Shown piece by piece: positions 10,679-21,852 of a DNA stretch of 64,000 nucleotides (the stretch's first letter is position 1; every line of letters begins with the position of its first letter). The notes beneath the pieces were generated by a model that ran no database searches, had not been told where the DNA came from, and was given only the letters and a program-made list of their open reading frames with translations. The stretch lies in the NCBI GenBank assembly GCA_037447655.1, contig JBBHKE010000744.1, forward strand, positions 1 through 64,000, written 5' to 3'. Source of the stretch: Zygnema cylindricum. Taxonomy: Eukaryota > Streptophyta > Zygnematophyceae > Zygnematales > Zygnemataceae. Both the position numbers and the translations under genes were made by a program.

Positions 10679-10701
10679 TAGAGTCTAAAACTCTAGGGGA
10701 G
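9087..10701 (+). mobile_element. Copia D, 5'-truncated, plus strand
   Basis: Only the second half of a copia pol remains: RT, RNase H, polypurine tract (10694-10701, AGGGGAG context) and the start of a 3' LTR at 10702 (TGTTGTTTTG). Gag, protease and integrase are missing; an LTR fragment of opposite orientation lies where they should be. A 19-bp segment (CCTCTTACCATTCA-type) is repeated at 9076 and about 9105. Confidence 0.85.
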
Positions 10702-11200
10702 TGTTGTTTTGAAAGCTTTATTCCTCACTAAGCTTCATAGGCGAGGGGAGTGTTTTCTCAGTATTTAGAATATTTTGTGAAAAGTTTGGTTCAGTATGTA
10801 CCAGAATTAATGTTACAGTGAACAGTGAGGGAGTTCACGGTGTGACACACTTCAGGACACGCGTCGGTAAATGAGACACTCTACAAAGATCTGTTCGTAC
10901 TATTCTGACTTACCATAAAGACCGAAGTGTCACATAAAAGTTTCATCTTGGATAAAACTTCGAAATGATGGACGGTGAAGATTTGTCGCCGACGGAAGGT
11001 GGTCATCCGGGACCACGTCTGTAATTATCTAACGTGTTTTTACACGGTGTATTGAGATGTTACTTATCTCTAGTTTGTACAGAAGCGTGTTTTGTTTGAT
11101 TAGTGTCTCAGTTCAGATTCTTCCTATATGACATACCTTGACATATTCAGGTATCCTCTTTTAGATAAGTAGATATTATTAATGCATGGCTGGTATGCTT
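10702..11200 (+). repeat. Putative 3' LTR of copia D (right edge not found)
   Basis: It begins TGTTGTTTTGAAAG directly after the purine tract. A second purine-rich GAGGGGAGTGTT string at 10745-10756 repeats the junction sequence 50 bp downstream. No second LTR of this type was found, so the right edge is open. Confidence 0.45.
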
Positions 11201-12762
11201 CCTTTGCTTAGTTAGGGCAATATGTGGCTGCTAGCTTTTAGAAGAATAGATCTTTTAGGTATAAGAATAGGACTTAGCCATCTCAAAATTAGGAACTTGT
11301 TGTATCAAAATTATGATGTGACATTTTTTATATCTTTGACTGAGAATATCTCCTAGATGTGTTTGCAGATTTATGTCTAAATTTGCACTTGTGTTCCTTT
11401 GTGTATTATCTGCATTGTGTCAAATTTGTAGGGCATTTGGTTTCCTAATTTATCTTTGGCTGTGTTCCTAAGTTGTGTGTATTTACTGAGCATTTGTGAG
11501 AGCTTCTTCTTTATTTGAATTTTGTGATGTCTACTCCAACATCATCTTCATCTTCAATTGGTGTAGCAAACACAGAACAACATAACCTTGTGAAAGTTAA
11601 GCATTTACTTTTTTTGAGCATGGGATACAATTTTGGGCATAAATGCAAAATCAGCTCGAGAAGGTGTCATGGTTTGATATTACAACAATCCGGAGCTCAA
11701 AGACTACATCCGTAACTCTGTCGGAAGTCGGAGCAAAGCGACTTGTTGTTAGCTGTTCTAGAGAGTTGTGTTGGAGAGACTGCTGGTGGAGGCCTAAGGG
11801 GATTTTTATTTCATGATGAAACAGTTAAATAGATTTCAGCTTGTTGATGGAGGCCAACGTGAGATTTCCACATAGATAAGCTCGATATTATTGAAAACAA
11901 CAACGGAAACAGTTTGGCAATGTGTGGTTGTGTCTCAATATTACTTTAACAAGTTGAAAAGTAATTGTAATACTTTTTTGGAAGGAGTTTATCAGGGTGG
12001 TCTTGGCAATCGTGGGTGGAATTGTTCGAAACCTTTATATGGGCAAGGAACAACTATGTAAGCTCGTTCATTTAGTAAAAATAAGAGAAAGTTCAATTTG
12101 TAATTTTCCATGTTTGTTGATACAAGATGATGATTGCGTTCAATTGACTTGATTCTTATTTGAATTATTATTCATTTAGGTCGCTTGAGGTGTATGGACT
12201 TTTTTTGAAGTTTTTTCTCCATCGTGGTTAGGGCTTACTTGTTGGTTGTTTATAGTGACATTCTCTTCTTGTGGTGATGAGTCGGGTGGGGGAGGCCGTC
12301 TCAAAGACTTGGGAGCTAGGCCTTTGTTCCTTTGGTGATTATATTTGACGAGTTCTGGCAGATGGGCATTTTTTGTTTTACTTCTCAGCTTTGTATAAAG
12401 TTTGTGGTCGGTGGCTTGAGCTAGCTGTACAGATAGTTCGGCTCCCAATCCGGTGGACCAACACCTTCCAGCCTGGTTTATGTTTTTGTGTTTTCATGTT
12501 TTTATCCTTTTCAAAATTTATTCTTATCACATAAGCCTGGTTTAGCTGATGTACAAAAAGATACACGGTTATCTTCAAGATGGTGATGATAGAAAAGGAT
12601 CTGTATGGGGTTTGATGTAGGATTATCAAATCAACTGTCTGTGCTTCTCATATGGGTGCTTCCTATGTGATTGCTTCCTCGTAGGACATTACATCAAAAG
12701 GCCAATTTTATAGTACACGACGTTATTTTGACGAAGATTGTAGATAGACGCTCATGTCCAGT
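11201..12762. other. No gene seen
   Basis: Possible retroelement leader or decayed sequence. The only notable string is a short frame from 11527 (MSTPTSSSSSIGVAN) that resembles a copia gag start (compare the MSTSTTT start in copia B), but nothing gag-like follows. No exon, RNA gene or clear repeat was recognised from 11700 to 12762. Confidence 0.4.
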
Positions 12763-13021
12763 CACATTCTCATAATTGTAAGAAAAATCACATTCTCATG
12801 ATTGTAAGAAAAGTCACATTCTCATAATTGTAAGAAAAGTCACATTTTCATAATTGTAAGTAAAGTCACATTCTCATAATTGTAAGAAAAGTCACATTCT
12901 CGTGATCGTAAGAAAAGTCACATTCTCATATTGTAAGAAAAGTCGCATTTTCATAATTGTAAGTAAAGTCACGTTCTCATAATTGTAAGAAAAGCCATAT
13001 TCCCATAATTGTAAGAAAAGT
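12763..13021. repeat. Minisatellite, 26-bp unit, about 10 copies
   Basis: The head-to-tail unit is about TCACATTCTCATAATTGTAA plus GAAAAG, with point variants (ATAATTG/ATGATTG/GTGATCG). There are no spacers between units, so this is a simple tandem array and not a CRISPR. Confidence 0.9.
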
Positions 13022-13039
13022 CTTGGTGTAGAGTCAACA

Positions 13040-13190
13040 GAGAAAGATAGAGCAGACGGGGGAGGAGGGAGGAGGAAGGGGGAGAAGGGAGGGGGGGGAG
13101 GGAGAGGAGGGAGATGGAGTGTAAAGAGAGAGCGCAGGAAAGTACGGGTCGGGAAGAGGCGGAGAGAGAAAGGAGGGAGAGGAGGCTATA
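13040..13190. repeat. Purine-rich G/A tract
   Basis: About 150 bp of nearly pure GGGAGG/GAGA sequence on the plus strand, directly after the 26-bp minisatellite. Such homopurine DNA can adopt triplex structures. No coding content. Confidence 0.8.
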
Positions 13191-13695
13191 ATGTAGTTTA
13201 TATTCTCTAATTATATACTTCAAAGATTTTTACACATGTCCCCTCCTAATTTAGGGTTATTAAACCGGAACTGATATTGAGATTAGGTGTGAGAGTTTGG
13301 CATTTTAAAAAAAGTCAGGTGTAAATCTATTAGCGCAATTACTATCCATTCAGCCTAGATTTGCAAGAGTTTATGAAAAAAAAATCTTGAAAAAGTTCAA
13401 GATGTCTAAATAATTGTGAGCTTGTGAGCTAATTGCCCATTTCAAGAGTTTTGTGGTAGCTTTCAGACTAATAAAGTAAGTATAATCACATTATAGCCCA
13501 ATATATGTCAAATCTTCAGAAAAGGTGGAAATAAAAAAAAAAAAAAATTATAACAGTGCATCTACAAAGAATTAAAGATCCATATGTATGCATATATCAT
13601 GTAAGCATATGCAAATATGAAAGTTTATAGATGAGTGAATTTCGACGGTTGAACAGAAAAAAAGACGCGCCCTTTACAATTTGGCCATGGGGTGG

Positions 13696-14221
13696 TGCAA
13701 TTCTCTGTCCTCCATTGGACTACAAAATTTAGGAAGCCTCTAGATAGTTATTAACTAACCCATTTTCAATAGCAACCACTGCTACCCAAGCAGACAAGCA
13801 CACAATCTGACTGCACCTTTGTGCATTCAAGACTCCCTTGAGTCCGTAGAAAAAAAGAATCTCTGAAAACGCCCAACCAGGCGATAAGTTATGGGGTGGC
13901 AAAGATGCCCATTTTATACAAACCCTCAAAGGGAGAAATGACTGAAAAAATACTAAGTCCTGATTCCCTCTAATAACTCATATCTATTGAAATACGAACC
14001 AATTATATTGCTGTACCATACCCAAAGTACTACTGCCGGTGTACTTTTTGTACGACAAATGTACAACAAGGCTATTACCTGGACGCGTGCCCTCTTTTTA
14101 CTCGGCCATACGTTCCCCGAAATTCCCGCGACCAAATGTAATCTCTCCACGTGGTGCCATGCCATGCCATGTCACAGAAAGCCAAAGTGACCACTTCGAG
14201 ATTTCGGCGATGATGTGCACT
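13696..14221 (-). repeat. Copia LTR, first copy, cut at 14221
   Basis: It starts TGCAATTCTCTGTCC as the LTR of copia A does and runs to about 14221, where it is replaced by an inverted fragment of element X. The part from 13736 onward is duplicated at 14578. Confidence 0.8.
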
Positions 14222-14565
14222 ACTTGTAATGGAATCAAATCGCGATCTGATTTTAACCAAAATAACACCCTATCGACGAGTAGAAAGTAGGTTTGCACTC
14301 ATGAAACGGCTTCATAAAATTTTGAATTAGGGAGGGTACACGCTATTTATTTCCATACTCGTCACGCGCATGTATGTAGAAAAATGACAAGTATGTACGG
14401 AAAAAAATTCGTTGGGGTCTCGAATCTCCACTTTCATTCATGGGTCATTTGCAAAAATTTTCAACATCCTCGTCTCTCTTCATTTTTTTCATTCGACCGC
14501 TCGTCTTCCTCTCATCTCTAAATGAAATGCACCAATAATAGTATCGAATTGAAGATATATTTTTT
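14222..14565 (-). repeat. Inverted copy of part of element X
   Basis: These about 340 bp are the reverse complement of about 15985-16325, the body of element X, with high identity (starting TGTAATGGAATCAAATCG and running to the ATTTAGAGATGAGAG complement). The fragment sits between the two direct LTR copies. Confidence 0.9.
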
Positions 14566-14577
14566 TCCTATTTTTTT

Positions 14578-15335
14578 AGCCTCTAGACAGTTATTAACTA
14601 ACCCACTTTCAATAGCAACCACTGCTACACAAGCAGACAACCAGACAATCTGACTGCACCCTTCTGCAGTTTAGACTCCCTTGAGTCTGTAGAAAAAAGA
14701 ATCTTTGAAAACGCCCTACGAGGCGATAAGTTATGGGGTGGCAAAGATGCCCATTTTATAGAAACCCTCAAGGGGAGAAATGACTGAAAAAATACTAAGT
14801 CCTGATTCCCTCTAATAACTCCTATGTACTGAAGTACGGATCAATTGTATTGCTGTACCGTACCAAAAAGTACTACTTTCGGTGTACTTTTTGTACGACA
14901 AATGTACAACAAGGCTATTACGTGGACACGTGCCCTCTTTTTACTCGTCCATAGGTTCCCCGAAATTCCCAAGACCAAATGTGATCTCTCCACGTGGTGC
15001 CAGGTCATGCTATGTCACAAAAAGCCAAAGTGACCACTTCGGGATTTCGGCGGTGATGTGCGCCGTTGGATATGAACCAAAATGCAATCTCAACCGTTAT
15101 AAATGCTTGCGCAATATTCGTTTCGTTGTCGAAACAAAATGCGTGGTATCCGTTTCGAAATAGTATGGTACTTCTTACTTTACAAAACTGTATCTATGCA
15201 TGCCGTATACAGTTTTAGTTAAATGAATTCGTTCAATCATAAATAAATATATATCTATCATACCCTATAGCATTTAGCATTGGTCCTAGTCTAATAGGCA
15301 GGAGTGGCAAACGCAAAAGCATGATGTAAAGCCAT
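14578..15335 (-). repeat. Copia LTR, second copy
   Basis: It repeats 13736-14221 in direct orientation and continues further into the LTR (to about 15335, where the YY-type element fragment starts). Contains CACGTG (14993-14998). The pair plus the middle fragment looks like a tandem duplication around an inverted insert. Confidence 0.8.
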
Positions 15336-16345
15336 GGTTGTAAAATTGTACGTCTACGATGTCACAAAAAGACATATGACATACCAAATCGTTTCAAAAA
15401 TTAGGATGTGTTGTGCGACAGCTCAAAATGTTTCAAAAAATACAGTGTGGCAAAGATAGATTGTACACGGTGAAAGCCGTCACGGACGTTGTCGACGTAT
15501 ACAATCGTCACAAACTTAAGTTACAATTTCGAGTGAACACATAGGGCGTGTTCCTATGTAACCGAACTTTGAAATGCTACTTTGGATTTAAGCGCAGATT
15601 TTACGGTGTACTTTTCAAAGTGTTTTTATGTCAATCATTGCTTGCCCCTTCATTACTTCAAATATGTGACATTTGTAGACGTCTACAAAATATGCGACAA
15701 CCTACGATAATACGAAACGAAATGTAGACGACTACGAAACTTCCTAAAATTAGTGACGTCTACAAAAACGGCGACGGTTGTAGACGTCGAGGTTTTGTGA
15801 CATTGCACATTTTTATAGTTTTGTGACATTGAAAGTCATGTTACCTTGCGAAGTCATGCTACCTTGTGACGTCATCAACACGTAAACTTTTCGTCATGGT
15901 TTTTCGATTTTTTTTTCTTACCATATATCATTCGATATGCCATCAAAATGAGATCAAAAATATAAAAAAAAAGGAATAAAATACATCTTTCATTTGATAC
16001 TATTATTGTTGCATTTCATTTAGAGATGAGAGGAAGACAAGCTGTCCAATAAAAAAGATGGAGAGAGACGAGGATGTTGATTTTTTTTGCAAATGACCCA
16101 TGAATGAAAGTGGAGATTCGAGACCCCAACAAATTATTTTCCGTACATACTTGTCATTTTTGTACATACATGCGCGTGACGAGCATGGAAATAAATAGCG
16201 TGTACCCTCCCTCATTCAAAATTTTATGAAGTCGTTTCACGAGTGCAAACCTGCTATCTATTCGTCGATAGGGTGTTATTTTGGTTAAAATCAGATCGCC
16301 ATTTGATTCCATTACAAGTGTGACGATAAGTTGGACGTGGGTCGC

Positions 16346-17519
16346 TGTAACAAGATCTCTTACCTCTCAAAAAATCCCATTACTACAACCAATTTCAATC
16401 ACACTTTCCACACATTGGAAAATATACATTCACATTGGACATCGCTCACATAAGGATAAACTTTAAATTAGAGGAAGCTTCTGTCCACATAACATTAGCT
16501 TGGTCTCTTGCCCTTGTGGCTCAACCCTTCTTTTAAAGTGTTTTCCACTACTCTCCACACTTAATAATTCTATCTATTATCTACTAAAACACTACTTAGT
16601 TTGTAAGAGATTTCAGTGCAAAAATGCCATTGCTCCTATTTGGTTTTAATCGCTTAAGCCGAAGATTAGTCAAAATTCCCACAAACTTTTCCAAAGGAAA
16701 AGATGTTTACTCTCTTCTTAACCTTCACTGTTTATCCATCTTCGCCTTGGACTAACCAGGCACGAGTCAACGCTCCGTTGAACAAGTTTTACCTGGGCTA
16801 ATCATAGATCAGCAAGGACTCAGACTGAACAATGCAAAAGCGTGTGAAATCTCTTACTAACTACGTAGGATTTACTAACCAATCAAACGTTACACCGCGA
16901 ATCGTTATTAGACTATAAAAATTATTAGAGTAAAGAAAAAAATAGCGTCATTCATTCTAATTTAGCGACAGGAGACGTGGCAGATTATGGTCCACGTCCT
17001 TAAATAGTGCAATTTGTTCTATTTAAGGTATCAATGTCAAAATTTCGGGGTGCCGATATAGCGTACATTAGGCTAATAACGATTCACGGTGTACATTTCA
17101 CGACGTAACATTTACGTGCAAAATTGCACGCCAAACAAAACGCGACTTCGCACGAACGTGTGTCGCAAATTTCACACGCGAAACTACCTACGAAATTCCA
17201 TAAAGAGAAAGTGACGTTTCGTACTAAAAATTGTACGAAACGAACCATCTTGCGTACCAAACGAAATATTGATTCGTTTGGTTCTTTTAAACGTGCGCCT
17301 GAAATTTCGCAGCTAGTTTGTCCCTTAACCCGTTAGAATGAACACCCACTCGTTATTTTGACATCGCGTTGTCGCCTAAATACACCAATCGCTATATCTT
17401 TCATAATACAACTCCAAATCGTGCGATTCTTTCGCGAACATCTACCAAATTTAAAACTCTATATTCGTAACACTTAAATACTCATTTATGGGCAAGTTCG
17501 ATCCTCTATTATTGTTACA
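16346..17519 (-). repeat. 3' LTR of the gypsy element, with MITE inside
   Basis: 1174 bp because it carries the 199-bp TA MITE at 16893-17091; without it the length (about 973 bp) matches the right LTR (965 bp). A purine tract (minus GAGGGGATGA) follows directly at 17520. Confidence 0.88.
16891..17093. mobile_element. TA-flanked MITE, copy with a proven empty site
   Basis: The core 16893-17091 begins CACCGCGAATCGTTATTAG and ends CTAATAACGATTCACGGTG, flanked by TA on both sides. The right LTR of the same gypsy element has the unoccupied site: CAAACGCTACATTTCAC at about 19999-20015 against CAAACGT-TA-[MITE]-TA-CATTTCAC here. The insertion therefore duplicated exactly TA and came after the gypsy. 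Confidence 0.92.
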
Positions 17520-17753
17520 TCATCCCCTCATTATATTTATTTGTCCTCAACTAAATCACATTTCATTCTCAAGACGCAACTTCTATATTATTATCCCTCT
17601 AATATCTTTGTAGAAACTTGGAATTTTTATCTTCTAAAGTTAACTCTTCTCCAGGCCTTCTTAAATAATGCACTTGCCAAAATATAGTATTACCAACCTT
17701 AAACCGTTGACCAACCCAATCTATTACCTATCTGTGGACCTTAGGTTCTATAA

Positions 17754-17942
17754 TCATAAGGGATCCAATTCCAATTCTCCTTCAATTGGTCGAATATTCG
17801 TTGGTTCCAGTTGACTGATGTGTATCACTGGATGAATTTTTGTTGAAGGCGGAAAGTCCAATTTGGCAGCAACTAACAATATCATATCGATTACACTAAA
17901 TGGTTCAATGTATTTAGGAGCAAATTTCCCCGTAGGATCCAA
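17754..17942 (-). pseudogene. Gypsy integrase C-terminal fragment
   Basis: 63 residues with KFAPKYIEPFSVIDMI and HPVIHISQLEPTN. These match the KLSPRYIGPF and VFHVSQLRKY blocks that close integrase in plant Ty3/gypsy elements. Cut on both sides. Confidence 0.8.
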
Positions 17943-19038
17943 TTGTCCCTCAATCTTGCACCTGTAATGATTTGTTGAAAGCTAAACCTTGTCACCTCTG
18001 CTTACCACCCGATCACCCCGTTTTCGGTTAGCATTTAATTCTTGCCTTCTTTATGCCTCCACTAATGCATCCCACACTGTTTTCCAAACTGTTTGAATGT
18101 ATTCCCAAAACTTTGTTCCATAACCCTATTATCTTGGTATTTTGTTATTAAGTCAATGCTTTCTCGCGGCCATCATCAAACCGGCTCTGCGATGGTAGAA
18201 TTTTAGCATTCCATTTCAGTTTAGTTTTGTTGCTGGACTCCGTGCAAAGGTCCGGATTTTATCGTCATCATTTTTCAGTCATCTGTCTGAAATATTTTAA
18301 TTTAGTACTAGAAAGGCAATTTTTCCAAAATCAGGGTGGTACTGAATCTCATCGTGAGTAATAAGCGGAGAACCGACGCTTAGAAATAAAATATAACTTT
18401 CTGTCTCTGTTGAATGGGGTTTTCGAGGGGACCAATATGCGTTCTTCATATATGCACAATTTTTATTGTAGATATAGTTCCCCGAATCATGTCGCGGAGA
18501 CTCCGCGTCTTTCGGGATCAAGGAAAGACCTGGTTAGTATATGTTTTGTGAGAACGAAACGTGCAGCATAACCTGCGCCGTCGTGGCAGGTTTTTCTGGG
18601 AGAGTTTATCACCGTACCAGATTGGAAATGCTCGTGAGATCATACAGTTTTTTCGGAAAAACTTATCGCCAATCCGTTTTCACATGCACCTGTCCAGCCA
18701 GAATTGATGTTCATACCGTTCAATTGAGGAAGTTCGGCAAAAAGGATCCTCGTGAAATTTTTATTTTGGTTTACAAAAAATCGTTCGGACCGTGCGAAAC
18801 AAAACGTCTACTAAAGGATTTTATTTGGTGGGGATATGTTTGGCGTTAAGTTGAAGTATCTTTCGTACGCATGCCGGCTTGGCGTAATGTGCTTTGAGAT
18901 AAAATGGAATTTCCGTTAAAGTGTATCGCAATCTGGCGCCTTGCGAAGGTACGTAATTAACTGCTCTTTGGATGTTTTCCTTGTTGAATTTTACTGAAAA
19001 ATGGATGAAATGTTTCAACGACTTATTATACCTAGACC
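17943..19038. other. Decayed gypsy interior, no gene seen
   Basis: A plus-strand frame of 102 codons (18541-18849) resembles nothing I recognise and lies inside the retroelement. Probably decayed pol or a further insertion. Confidence 0.4.
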
Positions 19039-19254
19039 TCAGTGCATCGTAGTGATCAGAACTTCAAATTCCCCAGAATGATCAAGATACACCAATGTAC
19101 GGGCAAAGGTCAACTTCCCTTTTAGTTCCTCGAAAGCTCTCTCCAGATCGGCTCCCCACACAAACGTCTCCTTCTCATGAAGTAAATCTGTCAAAGGTGC
19201 GGCGATCATACTAAAGTTTTTGATAATTTTGTTGTAATAATTGGCCAATCCCAA
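19039..19254 (-). pseudogene. Gypsy RT/RNase H junction fragment
   Basis: Contains GLANYYNKIIKNFSMIAAPLTDLL and a FEELKGKLTFARTLVYLD-like stretch, the classic plant gypsy end of RT and start of RNase H (GLAGYYRRFI... APLT.LL; F..LK..L). A broken remnant. Confidence 0.85.
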
Positions 19255-19452
19255 AAATGATATAACTTCTATGACATTAGTGGGTTGCTTCCAATTTTGG
19301 ATTGTAATAATTTTGCATGGATCAGTTTTAACACCCTCCCCTAATCCCCTGCCACTTCACATTGTGGTTTCACCGACACAGGTCAGAGCACCCGCACCGG
19401 TCACGGCAGTCAATTTTCGGGTGAGCAAACTTCTTCCTGGTTTCTAACCAAA

Positions 19453-19464
19453 GCTTTGATACCA
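19453..19464 (-). other. Primer binding site of the gypsy element
   Basis: Plus strand GCTTTGATACCA, two bases before the right LTR at 19467. It matches the 3' end of plant initiator tRNA-Met (GCTCTGATACCA) at 11 of 12 bases. This conventional priming contrasts with the half-tRNA sites of the copia elements here. Confidence 0.8.
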
Positions 19465-19466
19465 TA

Positions 19467-20431
19467 TGTAACAGGATCTCCTACCTCTCAAAAAATCCTA
19501 TTACTACAACCAATTTCAATCACACATACCACACATTGGAAAATATACATTCACATTGGACATCGCTCACATAAGGATAAACTTTAAATTAGAAGAAGCT
19601 TAGGTCCACATACCATTAGCTTGGTCTCTTGCCCTTGTGGCTCTACCCTTCTTTTAAGTGTTTTCCACTACTCTCCACGCTTAATAATTCTATCTTTTAC
19701 CTACTAAAACGCTACTTAGTTTGTAAGAGATTTCAGTGCTCAGATTTGGTTTTAATCGCTTAAGACCAAGATCAGTCAAAATTTCCACAAATTTTTCCAA
19801 AGGAAAAGATGTTTACTCTCCTCTTAGACTTCACTATTTATCCATCATCGCCTTGGACTAGCTAGGCCCGAGTCAACGCTCCAACGCTCCGTTTAACAGG
19901 TTTTACCTGGGCGAATCATTGATCATTAAGGACTTAGACTGACTAATGCAAAAGCATGTGAAATTTCTTACTAACTACCTGGGATTTACTAACCAATCAA
20001 ACGCTACATTTCACTGCGTAACGTTTACGTGCAAAAGTGCGCGCCAAACAAAACGCGACTTCGCACGAACGTGCGTTGCAAATTTCACACGCGAAACTAC
20101 CTACGAAATTCCATAAAGTGAAAGCGAAGTTTTTTACTAAAAATTGTACGAAACGAGCCATCCTGCGTACCAAACGAAATATTGATTCGTTTGGTGCCTT
20201 TTAACGTGCGCCTGAAATTCCGCGGCTAGTTTGACCTTAACCCGTTACAATGAACACCCACTCGTTATTTTGACATCGCGCTGTCGCCTAAATACTCCAA
20301 TCGCTATATCTTTTATAATACAACTCCAAATCGTGCGATTCTTTCGCGAACGTCTACCAAATTTAAAACTTTATATTCATAACACTTGAATACCCATTTA
20401 CGAACAAGTTCGATCCTATATTACTGTTACA
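19467..20431 (-). repeat. 5' LTR of the gypsy element (MITE-free)
   Basis: 965 bp; carries the empty MITE site (TA at 20005-20006). Starts TGTAACAGGATCTC and ends CTGTTACA. Confidence 0.88.
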
Positions 20432-20683
20432 ATCGCGATGAGAATAACGCCAAATTGCCGTACCTTCTAAGTTGCAAGATGACGCAAAATGTACTTGTGT
20501 ATTTGCCCATTTTTTGTACGGCATAATATTTTATTGTTGGAAGTATCATTTTCTGTGAGAATGACGGAAAAAAGCCAAACACATGGGAACACGCCCATAA
20601 AGATACTTGAAATCCGGGTCCGCCGGATCCGCGCTAAATTACAAAGTAAGTACGTTAAGTTTTAACTACGTGGGGGCATACCC

Positions 20684-21779
20684 TAATGAATTAATGGCAA
20701 ACTGGGAAACGCTGACGTCTATTAAAATTAGGTTGAAAGAGTACGCAACACTCGATTTGTTGTAGTATGTGTAGTTACTACATTATTGTAGCAGTAGTTA
20801 GTACTGTACTTTTCGCAAGTCGACAAAATATATGCCTTAGGCCTGTTCTCCATTAGGCGGTTTCATCAGGCTGTCCCATTAGGCGTTCCCAGTAAACATG
20901 AGGATTCGTCTATTTCTAGTGTTTACTAGCATGGCCTTCCATTATGTCGTGCCAGTAGACATCGTTTCTCAATTATGATTTGCGCCACGTAAGTTAGTTT
21001 TCAGATTCTTAAAATCTAAAAATATTCTTCAAACTGAAAATGTGTACATAATATTTGTACGAGCGGAGGTGATTCGTACAAAAATTTTACGACCAAATTT
21101 TAATTTTGAAATTGAAAATCAAAATTTTGAAACGGAGTGGCAAAAAGGCGCCGCAAACTTTGAAGGTTAGCGGATGTCAGAAGGAGCGTGCGAGGATATT
21201 TCGTTCGACCTGCATACACCGTGGCGGAAGGCACATGGCGTGTACGACGTGTTCGTTCCTCATCGCCTGTTAGTGGTGGATACTTTTTTTGCTTTTCAAG
21301 TGTACCAATGGTCCAGCAAACAACCCCACTTTTCCTCTAATGGAAGTTCACCCTTGCCTGGATTCGTATCTCTATCAAAATCTGTTTTGTTGCGCAGTCA
21401 CTCGCTTTATTTTGCGTTCGCCTGGGTGGCTCGTCGGTAGGTATGAAATCCGCATCAATAATGGTAATAACTTTCAACACCGTACTTGGCCGCTGGTCAT
21501 TGTGGGTTATCTCTCCTTTTGGCCGGTGGTCAGTATGGTATGGTTATCTCCCAAGAGGTGCATGCGAGCGGGCGAATAACGACCTAAAGTGCCGCACGCA
21601 TGCGAAATATAGATGCGACGGTCACGATCGTTTATGAGCACGCGCGGATTCCCACAGTTGTTGAAAACACTTGGATTTCAATGATTCGTTATTAGTTTTT
21701 AACTGTTTGTTTCGTACGCTTGTACGATCTGTACAATTGCGAAACAAAAGTCGTTAGTCTTACCTCATGTGAGCACGTT
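20684..21779. other. Upstream region of the GT92 gene, no gene recognised
   Basis: Overlapping plus-strand frames at 21174-21440 and 21289-21637 have no family resemblance that I can see. Short inverted and direct TACGAC/TTGTAC strings occur. Probable upstream intergenic DNA. Confidence 0.4.
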
Positions 21780-21852
21780 TAAATAGTGTTAACGTCTCTC
21801 TCCTTCTATTCAACTTTGCACTACAATTCTTTTTCTTTTTTTCCGTTTCGCG
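21780..21852 (+). promoter_or_regulatory. Putative core promoter and 5' UTR of the GT92 gene
   Basis: TTTAAATAG at 21779-21787 could be a TATA-like box about 70 bp before the ATG. The stretch to 21852 is pyrimidine-rich (CTCTCTCCTTCT, TTCTTTTTCTTTTT), a common 5' UTR trait in plants. Inferred from position only. Confidence 0.4.

Larger units (their letters stand above)
16346..20431 (-). mobile_element. Ty3/gypsy LTR element inside X, internally deleted
   Basis: Direct LTRs at 16346-17519 and 19467-20431 with matching ends (TGTAACA...TGTTACA). The flanks are GTCGC (16341-16345) and ATCGC (20432-20436), a target duplication with one mismatch. The primer site is next to the right LTR, so the element reads on the minus strand. 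Only 1.95 kb of internal sequence is left, with scraps of RT/RNase H and integrase C-terminus; most of gag-pol is gone. Confidence 0.88.
15544..20596. mobile_element. Element X, 3-bp TSD, containing a gypsy element
   Basis: Terminal inverted repeats GGGCGTGTTCCTATGT (15544) and ACATGGGAACACGCCC (ending 20596) are flanked by ATA on both sides (15541-15543 and 20597-20599). Comparison with intact Y copies, which read ACACATAGGGACAC across the site, confirms the insertion point. A 3-bp TSD with GGG-type termini fits the PIF/Harbinger group. Without the gypsy insert X is about 965 bp and has no transposase frame. Confidence 0.8.
15340..20683 (+). mobile_element. Element Y remnant split by element X
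   Basis: 15340-15543 plus 20597-20683 join to give the right half of the Y family (compare 40260-40440 and 39590-39733). The left part has GTACGTCTACGATGTCAC and the TCGACGTATACAATCGTC block. The right part has GAAATCCGGGTCCGCCGGAT and ends GGGCATACCC followed by TAA. Y has no recognisable transposase here; it is non-autonomous. Confidence 0.85.

Noticed and set aside
12763-13021. Regular 26-bp repeats as a CRISPR array
   Set aside because: Units are contiguous with no unique spacers, and the context is a eukaryotic genome with retrotransposons; it is a minisatellite.
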